Positions 34,501 to 43,211 of a stretch of DNA of 44,146 nt are shown here, piece after piece. The DNA is taken from contig CACYRS010000014.1 of NCBI GenBank assembly GCA_902776935.1, forward strand, positions 1 to 44,146, read 5' to 3'. Numbering within the stretch: the first letter of the stretch is position 1; each line of letters starts with the position of its first letter. The notes beneath the pieces are model-generated. The model saw only the letters and a program-made list of their open reading frames with translations. It made no database searches and had not been told where the DNA came from. The DNA is from an uncultured Prevotellaceae bacterium. Its GTDB lineage: Bacteria > Bacteroidota > Bacteroidia > Bacteroidales > Bacteroidaceae. Both the position numbers and the translations under genes were made by a program.

Positions 34501-34700
34501 AGACTTTGATGATAGCCTACAACATGCACTTCCCATTTCTTAAGAAGTTGGGTATCAACCGTGCACAGCTGGCTCTCAGCGGTTATAACCTGCTGACCTT
34601 TACTCCTTATATCTGGGGTGACCCCGAGACTCGCGCAAGCTCATCTCCTTCTTACCCACTCCAGAGAACTTACACAGCAAGTCTGAAACTTAATTTCTAA
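31563..34700 (+). CDS. SusC-like TonB-dependent outer-membrane transporter
   Basis: The 1045-residue protein has a signal peptide (to IASAQ, residue 24) and a carboxypeptidase-regulatory-like extension (about 25-100, GEPVIGASVLVVGAKVATG and FDGNFILKAN). A plug follows with the SusC signature LIQVDGVERTMGDIDPEDIESI and SATAVFGVRGANGVVLITTK, and then a long beta-barrel ending in an aromatic C-terminus (SLKLNF). It should import oligosaccharides of the target glycan in complex with the SusD-like protein encoded 6 bases downstream. It is the first of four genes in a SusC-SusD-SusC-SusD series. Substrate specificity is not readable; neighbouring enzymes point to rhamnogalacturonan. Confidence 0.95.
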   Translation: MKLKLRRVSLTLMMILLATIASAQSELRGVVVDQEGEPVIGASVLVVGAKVATGTVTDFDGNFILKANPGTKLRISFVGYKTANVEAKNGMRVVLEEEATMLKGVEIVAYGVQKKVTVTGALSSVKNEDLTRTPVSSVNNVLAGQLSGVTTVQYSGEPGSDAASIFVRGQGTWADSAPLIQVDGVERTMGDIDPEDIESITVLKDASATAVFGVRGANGVVLITTKRGQEGKAKIDITTSFSALTPTKMLELANSYEYGTFFNQMQRNDFDFSSGETFTPMFSDKLLQKFQDGSDPIRFPNMRWNEYILKDVTLQTKHNINISGGTKSMRYFVSAGFMTQGGLFEEFDGDDFHYDYRYNRFNYRTNLDLDVTPTTTLSFNVAGTVDNAQKPRTSQGASGMIMAMTQSTPFSSPGIVDGKLVTAATDYTDITLPFIGGSAMTYYSSGGTGGFYKNNNNKLQMDLQLQQKLDFITKGLQLKIKGSYNSNFYEQKGASVGRATYTPVIQDNGTILYRKDGENTPPSYEQSTSKGRDWYFEAQMNYNRTFGEHTVGALVLYNQSKEYYPSTYSDIPRGYVGLVGRVTYDWKNRYMAEFNIGYNGSENFHPDHRYGTFPAGSIGWVASDEPFFKPLKSVVSFLKLRASWGLVGNDKIGGSRFMYLADPYLYSTAMAARNGYAYNFGIENSTLYPAYYEDVNNKNNPDLTWEKAFKQDYGVDINFLDDRLRATFDYYKEHRTDILLRDYTAPAIVGFQPPYSNLGIVDSWGWELSLKWNDKIGSDFRYWATVNISHNQNEIIEKKEAPLNNEYQYEKGHRIGSRYMYQFFRYYDADTPRLYEETFGQPYPKQLVDLKDGDAVFVDLDGNGYIDENDKTRDLGYTDDPEFLAGLNAGFAWKDFEFNMQWTAAWNVSRVISDVFRYPFLDRTTKDRGGLLKYHLDNTWNPENPGQDYEYPRATWTNGTTNNYQDCALYEKDAKYLRLKTLMIAYNMHFPFLKKLGINRAQLALSGYNLLTFTPYIWGDPETRASSSPSYPLQRTYTASLKLNF

Positions 34701-34706
34701 AGAGAA

Positions 34707-36740
34707 ATGAAACTTAATATTAAAAATATAATAGGTGTAGCCCTGCTCTCTTTAGGTCTGGGCGCCTGCACCGATACCGTCAAATTTGGCGACAGTTTCC
34801 TTGAAAAAGCTCCTGGTGGTACGGTTACTGCTGATACAGTATTCAATAACCCGGAGTACACGCGTAACTTCCTGGCTGGTATTTATGCTACGCAGTATTA
34901 TAATCTGCCAACAAACTCAACAAATAGTGCTCCTCAGTGTCAGAACTACTGGAAGGGAATGCCCGATGCACTTGGAGATGATTTCCATCTGCTGTTCAAC
35001 AATACCACCGTATTCGGTAAGTACTACAATGGTTCGCTCACCTCTGCTATCGACGGCAATAAGAACGGAAACATCTATCCATATACTAACGAGTATATTT
35101 GGGAAAATATACGCCACTGCTGGATACTTATAGAGAATGTGGACAAAGTGCCCAATATGACAGATGCTGAGAAGGAACGTCTTAAGGACGAGGCTCGCTG
35201 TCTGATGTCGTATGCATATTTTATCGCTTTCCGTTTCTATGGCGGACTGCCTATCATCCGCAATTCATTCAGTGGTTCAGAGAGCAGTTACGATCTTCCA
35301 CGTTCAAGTGTGGAGTCTACCGTGAACTACATTGTTGAACAGCTCAACACCGTAATCTCCGGCAACCACCTGCCATGGGCTTATAACGACTCTGAGGCAG
35401 CTGCCGAGACTGGTCACTGGACTCTTGCTGGAGCTATGGCTCTCAAGTGTAAAGTGCTGGCATTCGCTGCATCTCCACTTTTCAACGACGCTCAGCCTTA
35501 CTATGCAGGCAAGTACACAATGGAAAATGACACTTGTGTATGGTATGGCGGCAGCAAACCTGAGTTATGGCAGCAGCTTAAGACTGCATGTGCCGACTTC
35601 TTCGCTAAGATGAACTCAAATGGTCACTATCATCTGGTTCAGCCTCTTGGAACAACTCAGGAAGACTACCGCTATGCTTTCCGCAGTGGATACATTCTGC
35701 AGAACAGCCCTGAGGTACTGCACAGTGTTCGCCGCAGTAACAACTCTCATGGTAACGACTACGGTTGGTACAACCTCGGATGGGGTGGCAAGGCTGATGG
35801 TAGCGGTGGTAACGACCGTTTTGCATACTGCCCAACTCAGGAGTTTGTTGAGCGTTTCCCATGGGCAGATGGTACTCCATTCGACTGGGACAAGGCTGAG
35901 AAAGAAGGCAAGCTCGACCAGATGTTCATAAAGGGCGATAGCGTTAAGGGCCAGCAGCTGCTGCAGAACATTGTCTTTACCCGCGACCCACGCCTCTATG
36001 AGAGCGCAATGGTTAATGGCGACCGCCAGACTCTTAACTGGGGTGACGGACGTGCTACTGGTGCAAACTGGGAAATGTGGGTAGGCGGCACTACCGTTGG
36101 TCAAGCTCCAAAGACCAATTCTGGAAAATATGGTACAGGCTACCGCATGCTGAAATACGTTGTTGGCGAGGTTATGCGCCGCAAGAAGCCACAGTGGAAC
36201 GCCATTATGCTTAGCGATATCTATCTTACTTACGCCGAGGCTCTGCTTCAGGCCGACAATAACGCTACAGAAGCGATTAAGTATGTTGATGCCGTTCGTG
36301 CACGTGTGGGTCTGAAAGGACTTGTTGAGTGCAATCCCGACAAGAATCTCACCTCTAACAAACAGGCTCTGCTCGATGAGATTATGCGTGAGCGTAACTG
36401 CGACCTGGCATTCCAACTGGAGCGTTACTTCGATATGATCCGTTACAAGCGTGCCGACCTCTTCGAGAAGCCTCTCCACGGCCTGCGCATCTATCGTCTT
36501 GTTAAGGATGGCGACAACTGGAAGCGCGAAGAGAGCCAGTGGTACAATACTCGTACCAAGCAGAAGGAGGGAACTCCAGGCTACTTCGAGCCTTCTCACT
36601 TCGACTTCGAGCGTTTCCAGATTACTACTGGTGCCCGCTATTGGTGGACTAACGGTTTCGATCCTAAGTGGTATCTGCAGCCATTCCCAATCACTGAGGT
36701 TAACAAGGGCTATGGACTGGTTCAGAATCCTGGATGGTAA
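34707..36740 (+). CDS. SusD-like surface glycan-binding lipoprotein
   Basis: The 677-residue product has a lipoprotein signal with C21 in SLGLGAC and the SusD/RagB fold. Tetratricopeptide-like helices in the N-terminal half (EKERLKDEARCLMSYAYFIAFRFYGGLPI) are followed by the C-terminal SusD domain with YLTYAEALLQADNN and MRERNCDLAFQLERYFDMIRYKRADL. It forms the lid of the SusC transporter encoded just before it and binds glycan at the cell surface. It is longer than typical SusD proteins (about 550), with the extra residues mainly in the middle and in the region before the C-terminus. The tight 6-base spacing to susC makes co-translation likely. Confidence 0.93.
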   Translation: MKLNIKNIIGVALLSLGLGACTDTVKFGDSFLEKAPGGTVTADTVFNNPEYTRNFLAGIYATQYYNLPTNSTNSAPQCQNYWKGMPDALGDDFHLLFNNTTVFGKYYNGSLTSAIDGNKNGNIYPYTNEYIWENIRHCWILIENVDKVPNMTDAEKERLKDEARCLMSYAYFIAFRFYGGLPIIRNSFSGSESSYDLPRSSVESTVNYIVEQLNTVISGNHLPWAYNDSEAAAETGHWTLAGAMALKCKVLAFAASPLFNDAQPYYAGKYTMENDTCVWYGGSKPELWQQLKTACADFFAKMNSNGHYHLVQPLGTTQEDYRYAFRSGYILQNSPEVLHSVRRSNNSHGNDYGWYNLGWGGKADGSGGNDRFAYCPTQEFVERFPWADGTPFDWDKAEKEGKLDQMFIKGDSVKGQQLLQNIVFTRDPRLYESAMVNGDRQTLNWGDGRATGANWEMWVGGTTVGQAPKTNSGKYGTGYRMLKYVVGEVMRRKKPQWNAIMLSDIYLTYAEALLQADNNATEAIKYVDAVRARVGLKGLVECNPDKNLTSNKQALLDEIMRERNCDLAFQLERYFDMIRYKRADLFEKPLHGLRIYRLVKDGDNWKREESQWYNTRTKQKEGTPGYFEPSHFDFERFQITTGARYWWTNGFDPKWYLQPFPITEVNKGYGLVQNPGW

Positions 36741-36778
36741 TTCATTAATTACAATGAAAGATTAAATTAAAGAAGAAT

Positions 36779-39595
36779 ATGAATAAAAGACATATATTTG
36801 TGCTATCCCTGCTTGCGGGACTTACCCTGCCAGTGATGGCTCAAGAAGAAAATCAGGAGCAGACAGACAAGTTCCTGGGTCAGACCATCGACGTGGGTGC
36901 CGACAAGGTGCTGACACGCGAGGAGTCTACTGCTGCAGTGTCGGTAATCACATCCGACAAGACTGACCGTCGCAGTGCCAAGAACATTGGCAACAGCATT
37001 ATTGGTGAGGGCAACGGCCTTATCTCTCTGCAGAACGGTGGCCGCTATGCCGCACAGAATCCCACCTTCTATGTTCGCGGACTCCAGACATTGAATGGCA
37101 ACAACTCTCCACTCATCCTTGTCGATGGTATCGAGCGTGACATCACGTCTATTGCTCCTGAGGAGGTAGAAAGCGTAACCATCCTGAAGGATGCCGCTGC
37201 CGTGGCTCTTTATGGCTATAAAGGTACTAATGGTGCTGTTAACATCATCACAAAACGTGGTAAGTATGAGAGCCGTAGCATCAAGGTGACCTACGACCAT
37301 CTTTTCAATTCAATCGTTAACAAGCCAAAGTTTGTGGATGCCTATACTTATGGTATGGCTATCAACGAGGCACGTATCAACGATGGCCTGACAGCACGTT
37401 ACAGCGCTCAGGAACTCAACGCCCTGCGCGACGGAACAAAACCTTACCTCTATCCTAATGTAAACTGGGTGGATGAGACATTCCGTGATAATGCAATGAC
37501 CAACAAGTATAACATCGAGTTCACCGGCGGAGCCAAGAACTTCCGTTATTACACTATGGTAGACCTTATCTCTGACAAAGGTTTTGTTAAGAATCCTAAC
37601 GAGAACGAAGGCTACTCTACTCAGGACAAGTATGTTAAGGGCAACCTCCGCATGAACCTTGACATCAAGCTGACTCCGACTACAGATGTACGTGTCAACC
37701 TGCTCGGTGTACTCCAGGAGACATCTCGCCCTGGTTCACAGGCAGACCTATGGGATATGGTTTACACCGTTCCTTCAGCAGCTTTCCCAATCAAGGATGA
37801 GAATGGTGTTTGGGGTGGTAGCGACACATGGGCCGGAACATCTAACCCTGTTGCTCAGAGCATCGGTGCTGCTTACTACAAGAACCACAGCCGTTCGCTG
37901 TTCTTCGACGTTACCCTAAAACAGGACCTCTCTTCATGGATCAAGGGTCTGAGCGGTTCAATCCGCGTAGGTTATGACAATACTTCAAATATCTACGAAG
38001 ATCACTCCAAGACTTATGTTTACAGTGTAAACGCTCCTTCATGGGCTGAAGGTGATGCAGAACCAACCGTGAAGACTGCCACCTACGGCAGCGACAGTAC
38101 GATGGGTACAGCAGCAGCCGTAAACACTTTCTCTCGTCGTCTGCACTTCGATGGCGGTTTCGCTTACGAGAACACATTCGGCCTGCACGGTATCTACTCA
38201 CAGCTGAAGTGGGATTATGAGTATGAAGATCCTGAGGGTCTAAACAACACTATCTATCGTCAGAACTTCACATGGTGGTCACACTATAGCTACGACAGCC
38301 GTTATCTGGTAGACCTTGCACTTGTATACAGCGGCAGCAGCCGTCTGGCTCCTAGTACAAAATGGGCCTTCTCTCCCACCCTCTCTGCAGCATGGGTTAT
38401 CTCTAAGGAGCAGGTTATGGAGGACATAAACTGGGTTAACTTCCTCAAGCTCCGCGCCTCTGCAGGTATCATCAATGCCGACTATCTGCCAGGCGACAAC
38501 GTTTGGACATACTACGCTCAGCAGTATGCCACCAGCGGTGGTACATATCCATTCGACAGCGGTTGGAACTCTGAGTTCGGACGCACATATCTCGGACAGA
38601 TGGCAACAGCTAATCCAACTCACGAGAAGGCTAATAAATTCAATATAGGTATCGATGCCAAGCTCTTAGATGGTCTCGATGTAACCTTCGACTACTGGAT
38701 GCAAAGCCGCAAAGATATCTGGGTATCAGCAGCTGGTAAGTATTCTGATGTCCTTGGTATGGACGCACCATACGAGAATGCAGGAAAGGTTAACAGCCAT
38801 GGTCTGGAGCTCGGTCTCGACTACAACAAGACCTTCGGTGAGGTGAAGTTCAACATCGGCAGTAATTTCATGCTGACCAAGAGCAAGATCAAGGAACAGC
38901 TTGAGGAACCTCGCATGTACGACAACCTCGTTCAGACTGGCAACCGTGTGGGTCAGATCTACGGTCTTGAGGCTATCGGTTTCTTCACTTCTGAGGCCGA
39001 CATCGCAGCAAGCCCAACTCAGACATTCTCTACCGTTAAGCCCGGTGACATTAAGTATCGTGACGTAAATGGTGATAACATCATCGACGCTAATGATAAG
39101 GTTGCTATCGGCTACAGCACCACATGCCCAGAGATATTCTATAATTTCCACCTCGGTGCAGAGTGGAAGGGACTCGGTATCTACGCTATGTTCCAGGGCA
39201 CTGGCAACTACAGCGCCGTGCTCAATACCAAGAGTATGTACTGGCCACTGGTGGGCAACACCAATATCTCTCAGTATGCTTACGACAACCGCTGGACCAG
39301 CAGCAATCAGGATGCCAAGTTCCCACGCCTGAGCTCTCAGAGCAATGCCAACAACTATCAGACTTCTACTCTGTGGCTGGCCAACCGCTCATTCATGAAG
39401 CTCCGCAACCTGGAGGTTTACTACAACCTTCCAAAGTCACTGCTTGAGGCAACGAAGATTGTAAACGGCGCAAAACTCTATGTACGTGGTGTAGACCTCT
39501 TCTGTATCGACAAGCTTGACGAGAGCGATCCTGAGGCTTATGGCATCAATCCTCTAACCAAGAGCATCGCTTTGGGTCTGAGTGTTACTTTCTAA
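36779..39595 (+). CDS. second SusC-like TonB-dependent transporter, without N-terminal extension
   Basis: This 938-residue protein has a signal peptide (to VMAQ, residue 22) but goes directly into a short linker and the plug. The carboxypeptidase-regulatory-like domain present in the first SusC is missing. The SusC plug signature is clear (PTFYVRGLQTLNGNNSPLILVDGIERDI and AAAVALYGYKGTNGAVNIITKRG), and the barrel ends in LGLSVTF. The absence of the extension is seen in a subset of family members. It lies 38 bases after the first SusD gene and probably shares its transcript. Together with its own SusD it may import a different fragment of the same polysaccharide. Confidence 0.94.
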   Translation: MNKRHIFVLSLLAGLTLPVMAQEENQEQTDKFLGQTIDVGADKVLTREESTAAVSVITSDKTDRRSAKNIGNSIIGEGNGLISLQNGGRYAAQNPTFYVRGLQTLNGNNSPLILVDGIERDITSIAPEEVESVTILKDAAAVALYGYKGTNGAVNIITKRGKYESRSIKVTYDHLFNSIVNKPKFVDAYTYGMAINEARINDGLTARYSAQELNALRDGTKPYLYPNVNWVDETFRDNAMTNKYNIEFTGGAKNFRYYTMVDLISDKGFVKNPNENEGYSTQDKYVKGNLRMNLDIKLTPTTDVRVNLLGVLQETSRPGSQADLWDMVYTVPSAAFPIKDENGVWGGSDTWAGTSNPVAQSIGAAYYKNHSRSLFFDVTLKQDLSSWIKGLSGSIRVGYDNTSNIYEDHSKTYVYSVNAPSWAEGDAEPTVKTATYGSDSTMGTAAAVNTFSRRLHFDGGFAYENTFGLHGIYSQLKWDYEYEDPEGLNNTIYRQNFTWWSHYSYDSRYLVDLALVYSGSSRLAPSTKWAFSPTLSAAWVISKEQVMEDINWVNFLKLRASAGIINADYLPGDNVWTYYAQQYATSGGTYPFDSGWNSEFGRTYLGQMATANPTHEKANKFNIGIDAKLLDGLDVTFDYWMQSRKDIWVSAAGKYSDVLGMDAPYENAGKVNSHGLELGLDYNKTFGEVKFNIGSNFMLTKSKIKEQLEEPRMYDNLVQTGNRVGQIYGLEAIGFFTSEADIAASPTQTFSTVKPGDIKYRDVNGDNIIDANDKVAIGYSTTCPEIFYNFHLGAEWKGLGIYAMFQGTGNYSAVLNTKSMYWPLVGNTNISQYAYDNRWTSSNQDAKFPRLSSQSNANNYQTSTLWLANRSFMKLRNLEVYYNLPKSLLEATKIVNGAKLYVRGVDLFCIDKLDESDPEAYGINPLTKSIALGLSVTF

Positions 39596-39630
39596 TTAAG
39601 AGTTAAGAGTTAAGAATTAAGAATTAAGAG
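39596..39630 (+). repeat. five tandem heptamers TTAAGAR before the second susD
   Basis: The whole gap between the second susC stop and the second susD start is TTAAGAG, TTAAGAG, TTAAGAA, TTAAGAA, TTAAGAG plus TT. The purine-rich AAGAG could serve in ribosome loading. Repeat number could vary by slippage and change susD translation. Confidence 0.8.
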
Positions 39631-39632
39631 TT

Positions 39633-41354
39633 ATGAAACTGAATAAAATAATCATCGGTGCCTTGGCTACGTTGGCGTTGGCTTCTTGTAACGACCAGAT
39701 GGAGTACAAAGAGTACAACATCTACGACAAGGACTATATCACCAAGAACTTCGGCAATGTAGGTGGCTTTATGACCGATATCTACAATACCGTAGAATAC
39801 GACTTCGGCAATTACTCCGGTGGTGCCATGCAGGCATCAGCTACCGACGAGAGTATGTACAGCAAGCTGGGTAATGCCATCGAGGACTTCTATAATGGTG
39901 CCTGGAGCCCGTCAAACGCAAAGGGTTCTATCTGGAGCAGCATGTACTCAGGCATCAAGGTGTGCAACCATGTTCTTGAGCAGATGCAAGGACTAACCTT
40001 CGACGAGTTGGTGCTTAACAAGGACTATACCCAGCAGATGCACCGCTACCAGAACTATCAGTACGAGGCCCGCTTCATGCGTGCCTACTTCTACTTCGCT
40101 CTGGTTCGCCAGTATGGCGGTGTGCCCCTGGTAACTACAGAGATCAGTGCTGAGGAGGCCAACAGCATTGCTCGTAGCTCTGCTGACGATATCTTCAAAT
40201 TCATTATCGATGAGTGTAATGACATTCAGAATAAGATTATCGCCGATTACAGCGACCTTGGCGACTATGCACTTGGCACCGAGGAGAGTGGACGTGCAGA
40301 TAAGCTTGCCGTTCTCGCCCTCAAGGCCCGTGCTGCCCTCTACTGGGCAAGTCCCCTATTCAATGCCAGCAATGACAAGGAGCGTTATCACACAGCAGCT
40401 ACTTATACCAAGGAACTTCTCACAGCTGCCGAGACTCGTGGTAAGGGACTTACTGCTAATTATGCCGACCTCTGGGATGCTGCAAGCTTCAACACTTCTA
40501 CTATCATGAAGGAGATTCTGTTTGGCCGCCGTTATTATAAGAGTGCCTCAGGCGATAACCTCGTTGAGACCAATAACTATCCTGTTGGTATCGAGGGTGG
40601 TGCAGGAGGTAACTGTCCTACACAGAACCTCGTTGATGCTTATGACATGAAGACCTCAGGTCTCTCTATCAACGAGACAGGTTCTGGCTACGACGCAAAG
40701 AATCCTTATAACGACCGTGACCCACGCCTGGCAGCTACAGTAGCTGTAAATGGCGACCAGTGGCCCACCTACTCAGGTGCAGCCAAACTTGAGACCTTCC
40801 AGGGTGGTATCAACGGCGAGCCTCTCACAGGTGCTACACCTACTGGCTACTACCTTAAGAAACTCTGCAACGGTGCCATCTCTCTGGCCAGCAACTCTAA
40901 ACTCAAGGAGTCACGCCACACCTGGCTGACCTTCCGCATGGGTGAGGCTTATCTGAACTATGCTGAGGCAGTATTCAAGTATCTCGGAAGTGCCGATGCT
41001 ACAAGCGTAGAGTTCCCGATGTCTGCTCGTGACGCAGCCAACAAGACCCGCCAGCGTGCCGGTATGCCAGGCCTTGCTTCAACAGGCGACTTCTGGACCC
41101 GCCTCTGCAACGAGCGTTTCGTAGAGCTTGCCTTCGAGGGTCACCGTTTTTGGGATGTCCGTCGCTGGAAGGAGGCTGACAAGTACTTCAAGACTATCAC
41201 AGAGATGAAGCTCACCAAGAATGATGATGGCAGCATCACTTATACTCGTCAGAACGTTTCCCGTCAGTGGAGTGAGAAGATGTATCTCTTCCCTATCCCA
41301 CAGACGGAACGTATGAAGAATCCCAACCTGACACAGAATCCCGGATGGGAGTAA
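39633..41354 (+). CDS. second SusD-like surface glycan-binding lipoprotein
   Basis: A 573-residue SusD/RagB family lipoprotein with C19 in LALASC. Conserved segments are YEARFMRAYFYFALVRQYGGVPLV, LKARAALYWASPLFNA, MGEAYLNYAEAVFKYLG and the C-terminal FVELAFEGHRFWDVRRWKEADKYF. The end MKNPNLTQNPGWE is typical for the family. It is of normal length, unlike the longer first SusD. It forms the partner of the second SusC gene, with which it is joined through a heptamer repeat. A hairpin 19 bases after its stop closes the operon. Confidence 0.94.
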   Translation: MKLNKIIIGALATLALASCNDQMEYKEYNIYDKDYITKNFGNVGGFMTDIYNTVEYDFGNYSGGAMQASATDESMYSKLGNAIEDFYNGAWSPSNAKGSIWSSMYSGIKVCNHVLEQMQGLTFDELVLNKDYTQQMHRYQNYQYEARFMRAYFYFALVRQYGGVPLVTTEISAEEANSIARSSADDIFKFIIDECNDIQNKIIADYSDLGDYALGTEESGRADKLAVLALKARAALYWASPLFNASNDKERYHTAATYTKELLTAAETRGKGLTANYADLWDAASFNTSTIMKEILFGRRYYKSASGDNLVETNNYPVGIEGGAGGNCPTQNLVDAYDMKTSGLSINETGSGYDAKNPYNDRDPRLAATVAVNGDQWPTYSGAAKLETFQGGINGEPLTGATPTGYYLKKLCNGAISLASNSKLKESRHTWLTFRMGEAYLNYAEAVFKYLGSADATSVEFPMSARDAANKTRQRAGMPGLASTGDFWTRLCNERFVELAFEGHRFWDVRRWKEADKYFKTITEMKLTKNDDGSITYTRQNVSRQWSEKMYLFPIPQTERMKNPNLTQNPGWE

Positions 41355-41372
41355 ATGCGTTAGTTTAACGAG

Positions 41373-41405
41373 AAGGCCCGTACCTCACTTCCGAGGACGG
41401 GCCTT
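41373..41405 (+). terminator. terminator of the susCD operon
   Basis: AAGGCCCGT (41373-41381) pairs with ACGGGCCTT (41397-41405), with an inner CCTC/GAGG pairing around ACTTCC. The T-run after it is short (TTTGTCGTTT), but the stem is strong and well placed. Confidence 0.75.
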
Positions 41406-41415
41406 TGTCGTTTAG

Positions 41416-41481
41416 ATAGAATAATAATTCATATATTTGAACAATAATGCTATGTCATCTTAAGGAATAACATTAACTTTG
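41416..41481 (+). promoter_or_regulatory. activator-type promoter of the GH28-GH27 operon with 20-bp direct repeat
   Basis: ATAGAATAAT (41416) and TTTGAACAAT (41436) are half-sites with a 20-base period; the match extends over 14 positions with 10 identical. The proximal TTTG ends 34 bases before the -7 box TAACTTTG (41474-41481). There is no -33 TTG, and the leader to ATG 41506 is about 20 bases. Confidence 0.65.
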
Positions 41482-41505
41482 CACCAAACTTAAAAACGAA
41501 TCGAG

Positions 41506-42912
41506 ATGATAAGAAAAATATTCATCGTAATTATGTTGCTGCCTATAAGTCTGATGGCGGCTAATACAACAGGAGTTTACAACGTTAAAGACTATGGTGC
41601 CAAGGGCAACGGTAAGGTGTTGGATCATGAGGCGATAAACATAGCTATCGAGGCAGCAAACAAGGCTGGAGGCGGACAGGTTTATCTGCCTTCCGGAGTC
41701 TATCTCTGCGGCAGCATCAGGATGAAGAGTAACATAGACCTGCACCTCTCAGCGGGAGCAAAGATTCTAGCGGCTCCTGCAGAGATGAAGGCATACGACA
41801 AGAGTGAGGTGTTCGGCGCTCCTGAATATCAGGACGGCGGACACACCTACTTCCACAACTCTCTCATCTGGGCTGAGGGACAGCACGACATCAGTATCAC
41901 AGGACGCGGCATGATTGACGGCGAGGGATTGACAAAGCGCGACACCGAGAAGGCAGGCAACGTGCAGGGCGGCTCTATCGGAACTGGCGACAAGGCCATA
42001 GCCCTGAAGCAATGTCGTAATGTGACTATCCGCGACATAACCATCTATCGTGGCGGACATTTTGCTATCATAGTTACAGGCTGCGAAATCGGCACCATCG
42101 ATAATGTTACCGTCGACACAAACCGTGACGGCATAGACATAGACTGCTGCAAATACATCACGGTTAGCAATACAAAGGTTAACACGCCTAACGACGATGC
42201 CATCGTGCTGAAAAGTTCGTACGCGCTGAAGAGACCTGTACCCTGCGAACACATACTGATAACAAACTGCATAGTGACGGGCTATAAGCTTGGCACATTC
42301 CTCGACGGAAGCTATGTGCCTGAGAAGGTGAACTGGGTGTGTGGGCGCATCAAACTCGGTACCGAAAGTAATGGCGGTTACCGCAATATTACCATCTCAA
42401 ACTGCACCTGTATGTGGAGCTCCGGACTAGCATTCGAGGAGGTTGACCAGGGGCGCATGGAGAACATCGTGGTCAACAACATCTCGATGAGCCATGTTCA
42501 CCACTACCCTATATATATAACCACAGGCTGCCGTAACCGCGGACCAAAGGAGCGCACAGAAGTTTCATCGGCTCGCGATATATATATCAACAATGTGATA
42601 GCCGATGATTGCGACTCGCTGGCAGGTATCATCATCACCGGCATGGAAGGTTATCCCATCCGCAACGTGTCGTTGAGCAATATCCGCATACAGTATCGCG
42701 GTGGTGGAAAGAGAGCTACCAAGCCTTATCGTGAACAGGGCACCAACTATCCAGAACCCCGTTGGGCAGGTCCTACCCCCGCCTACGGGCTCTTTGCCCG
42801 CCACGCCGACGGCATCCGCCTGCATAACGTAGAGTTCGAGCTTATGCGCCCCGACGAGCGCCCCGATATTGTTCTCGAGGATGTGGTAAACTTTAAAAGC
42901 GAATCGAAATGA
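41506..42912 (+). CDS. GH28 enzyme, exo-polygalacturonase/rhamnogalacturonan hydrolase-like
   Basis: The 468-residue protein has a signal peptide (to LMAA, residue 19) and then a pectate-lyase-like N-terminal motif (YNVKDYGAKGNGKVLDHEAINIAI) and a beta-helix. Catalytic aspartates are D208 and D211 (NRDGIDID) and D230-D231 (NDDAIVLKSS). GRIKLGTESNGGYRNI supplies the RIK motif that binds the carboxylate of galacturonic acid, which the GH28 protein at 10492 has lost. Exo-acting members release single galacturonates from the non-reducing end. It starts a separate transcript and overlaps the GH27 start by 4 bases (ATGA). Confidence 0.9.
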   Translation: MIRKIFIVIMLLPISLMAANTTGVYNVKDYGAKGNGKVLDHEAINIAIEAANKAGGGQVYLPSGVYLCGSIRMKSNIDLHLSAGAKILAAPAEMKAYDKSEVFGAPEYQDGGHTYFHNSLIWAEGQHDISITGRGMIDGEGLTKRDTEKAGNVQGGSIGTGDKAIALKQCRNVTIRDITIYRGGHFAIIVTGCEIGTIDNVTVDTNRDGIDIDCCKYITVSNTKVNTPNDDAIVLKSSYALKRPVPCEHILITNCIVTGYKLGTFLDGSYVPEKVNWVCGRIKLGTESNGGYRNITISNCTCMWSSGLAFEEVDQGRMENIVVNNISMSHVHHYPIYITTGCRNRGPKERTEVSSARDIYINNVIADDCDSLAGIIITGMEGYPIRNVSLSNIRIQYRGGGKRATKPYREQGTNYPEPRWAGPTPAYGLFARHADGIRLHNVEFELMRPDERPDIVLEDVVNFKSESK

Positions 42913-43211
42913 AATATGCATTATATCTTAGCATGCTGTTTGTGTTAAGCGCAACAGCTCAAACAAAAGATGATGGGCCCACTATGGGCTGGAGTTCGTG
43001 GAATACCTACCGCGTGAATATCTCTGACTCTCTAATCATGCAGCAGGCCGATGCGATGGTGGCGAAAGGACTGCACAAGGTGGGATATAAGTATATAAAT
43101 ATCGATGACGGCTATTTCGGAGGGCGCGACCAGAAATCGAGAAGACTGCTCATTCATCCTACGAGATTCCCAAAGGGATTGAAGCCTGTTGTGGAACATA
43201 TCCTGCTCTGA
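42909..43211 (+). pseudogene. GH27 alpha-galactosidase, truncated at a breakpoint
   Basis: The frame starts with a signal peptide (to ATAQ) followed by GWSSWNTY, ADAMVAKGLHKVGYKYINIDDGYF and FPKGLKPVVEHI, the first 98 residues of a GH27 enzyme (alpha-galactosidase or related). The expected next motif with the catalytic nucleophile (HxKGLKxGIYSD, then a Y-x-K-x-D strand) is absent. At 43202/43203 the sequence changes to the tail of an HU-type gene on the other strand and a stop follows two codons later. The product lacks both catalytic aspartates and most of the barrel. The missing part is not in the window. Confidence 0.85.

Noticed and set aside
35616-36599. A 327-codon minus-strand frame inside the first susD gene
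   Set aside because: It is antisense to a well-matched SusD domain and has no recognisable motif.
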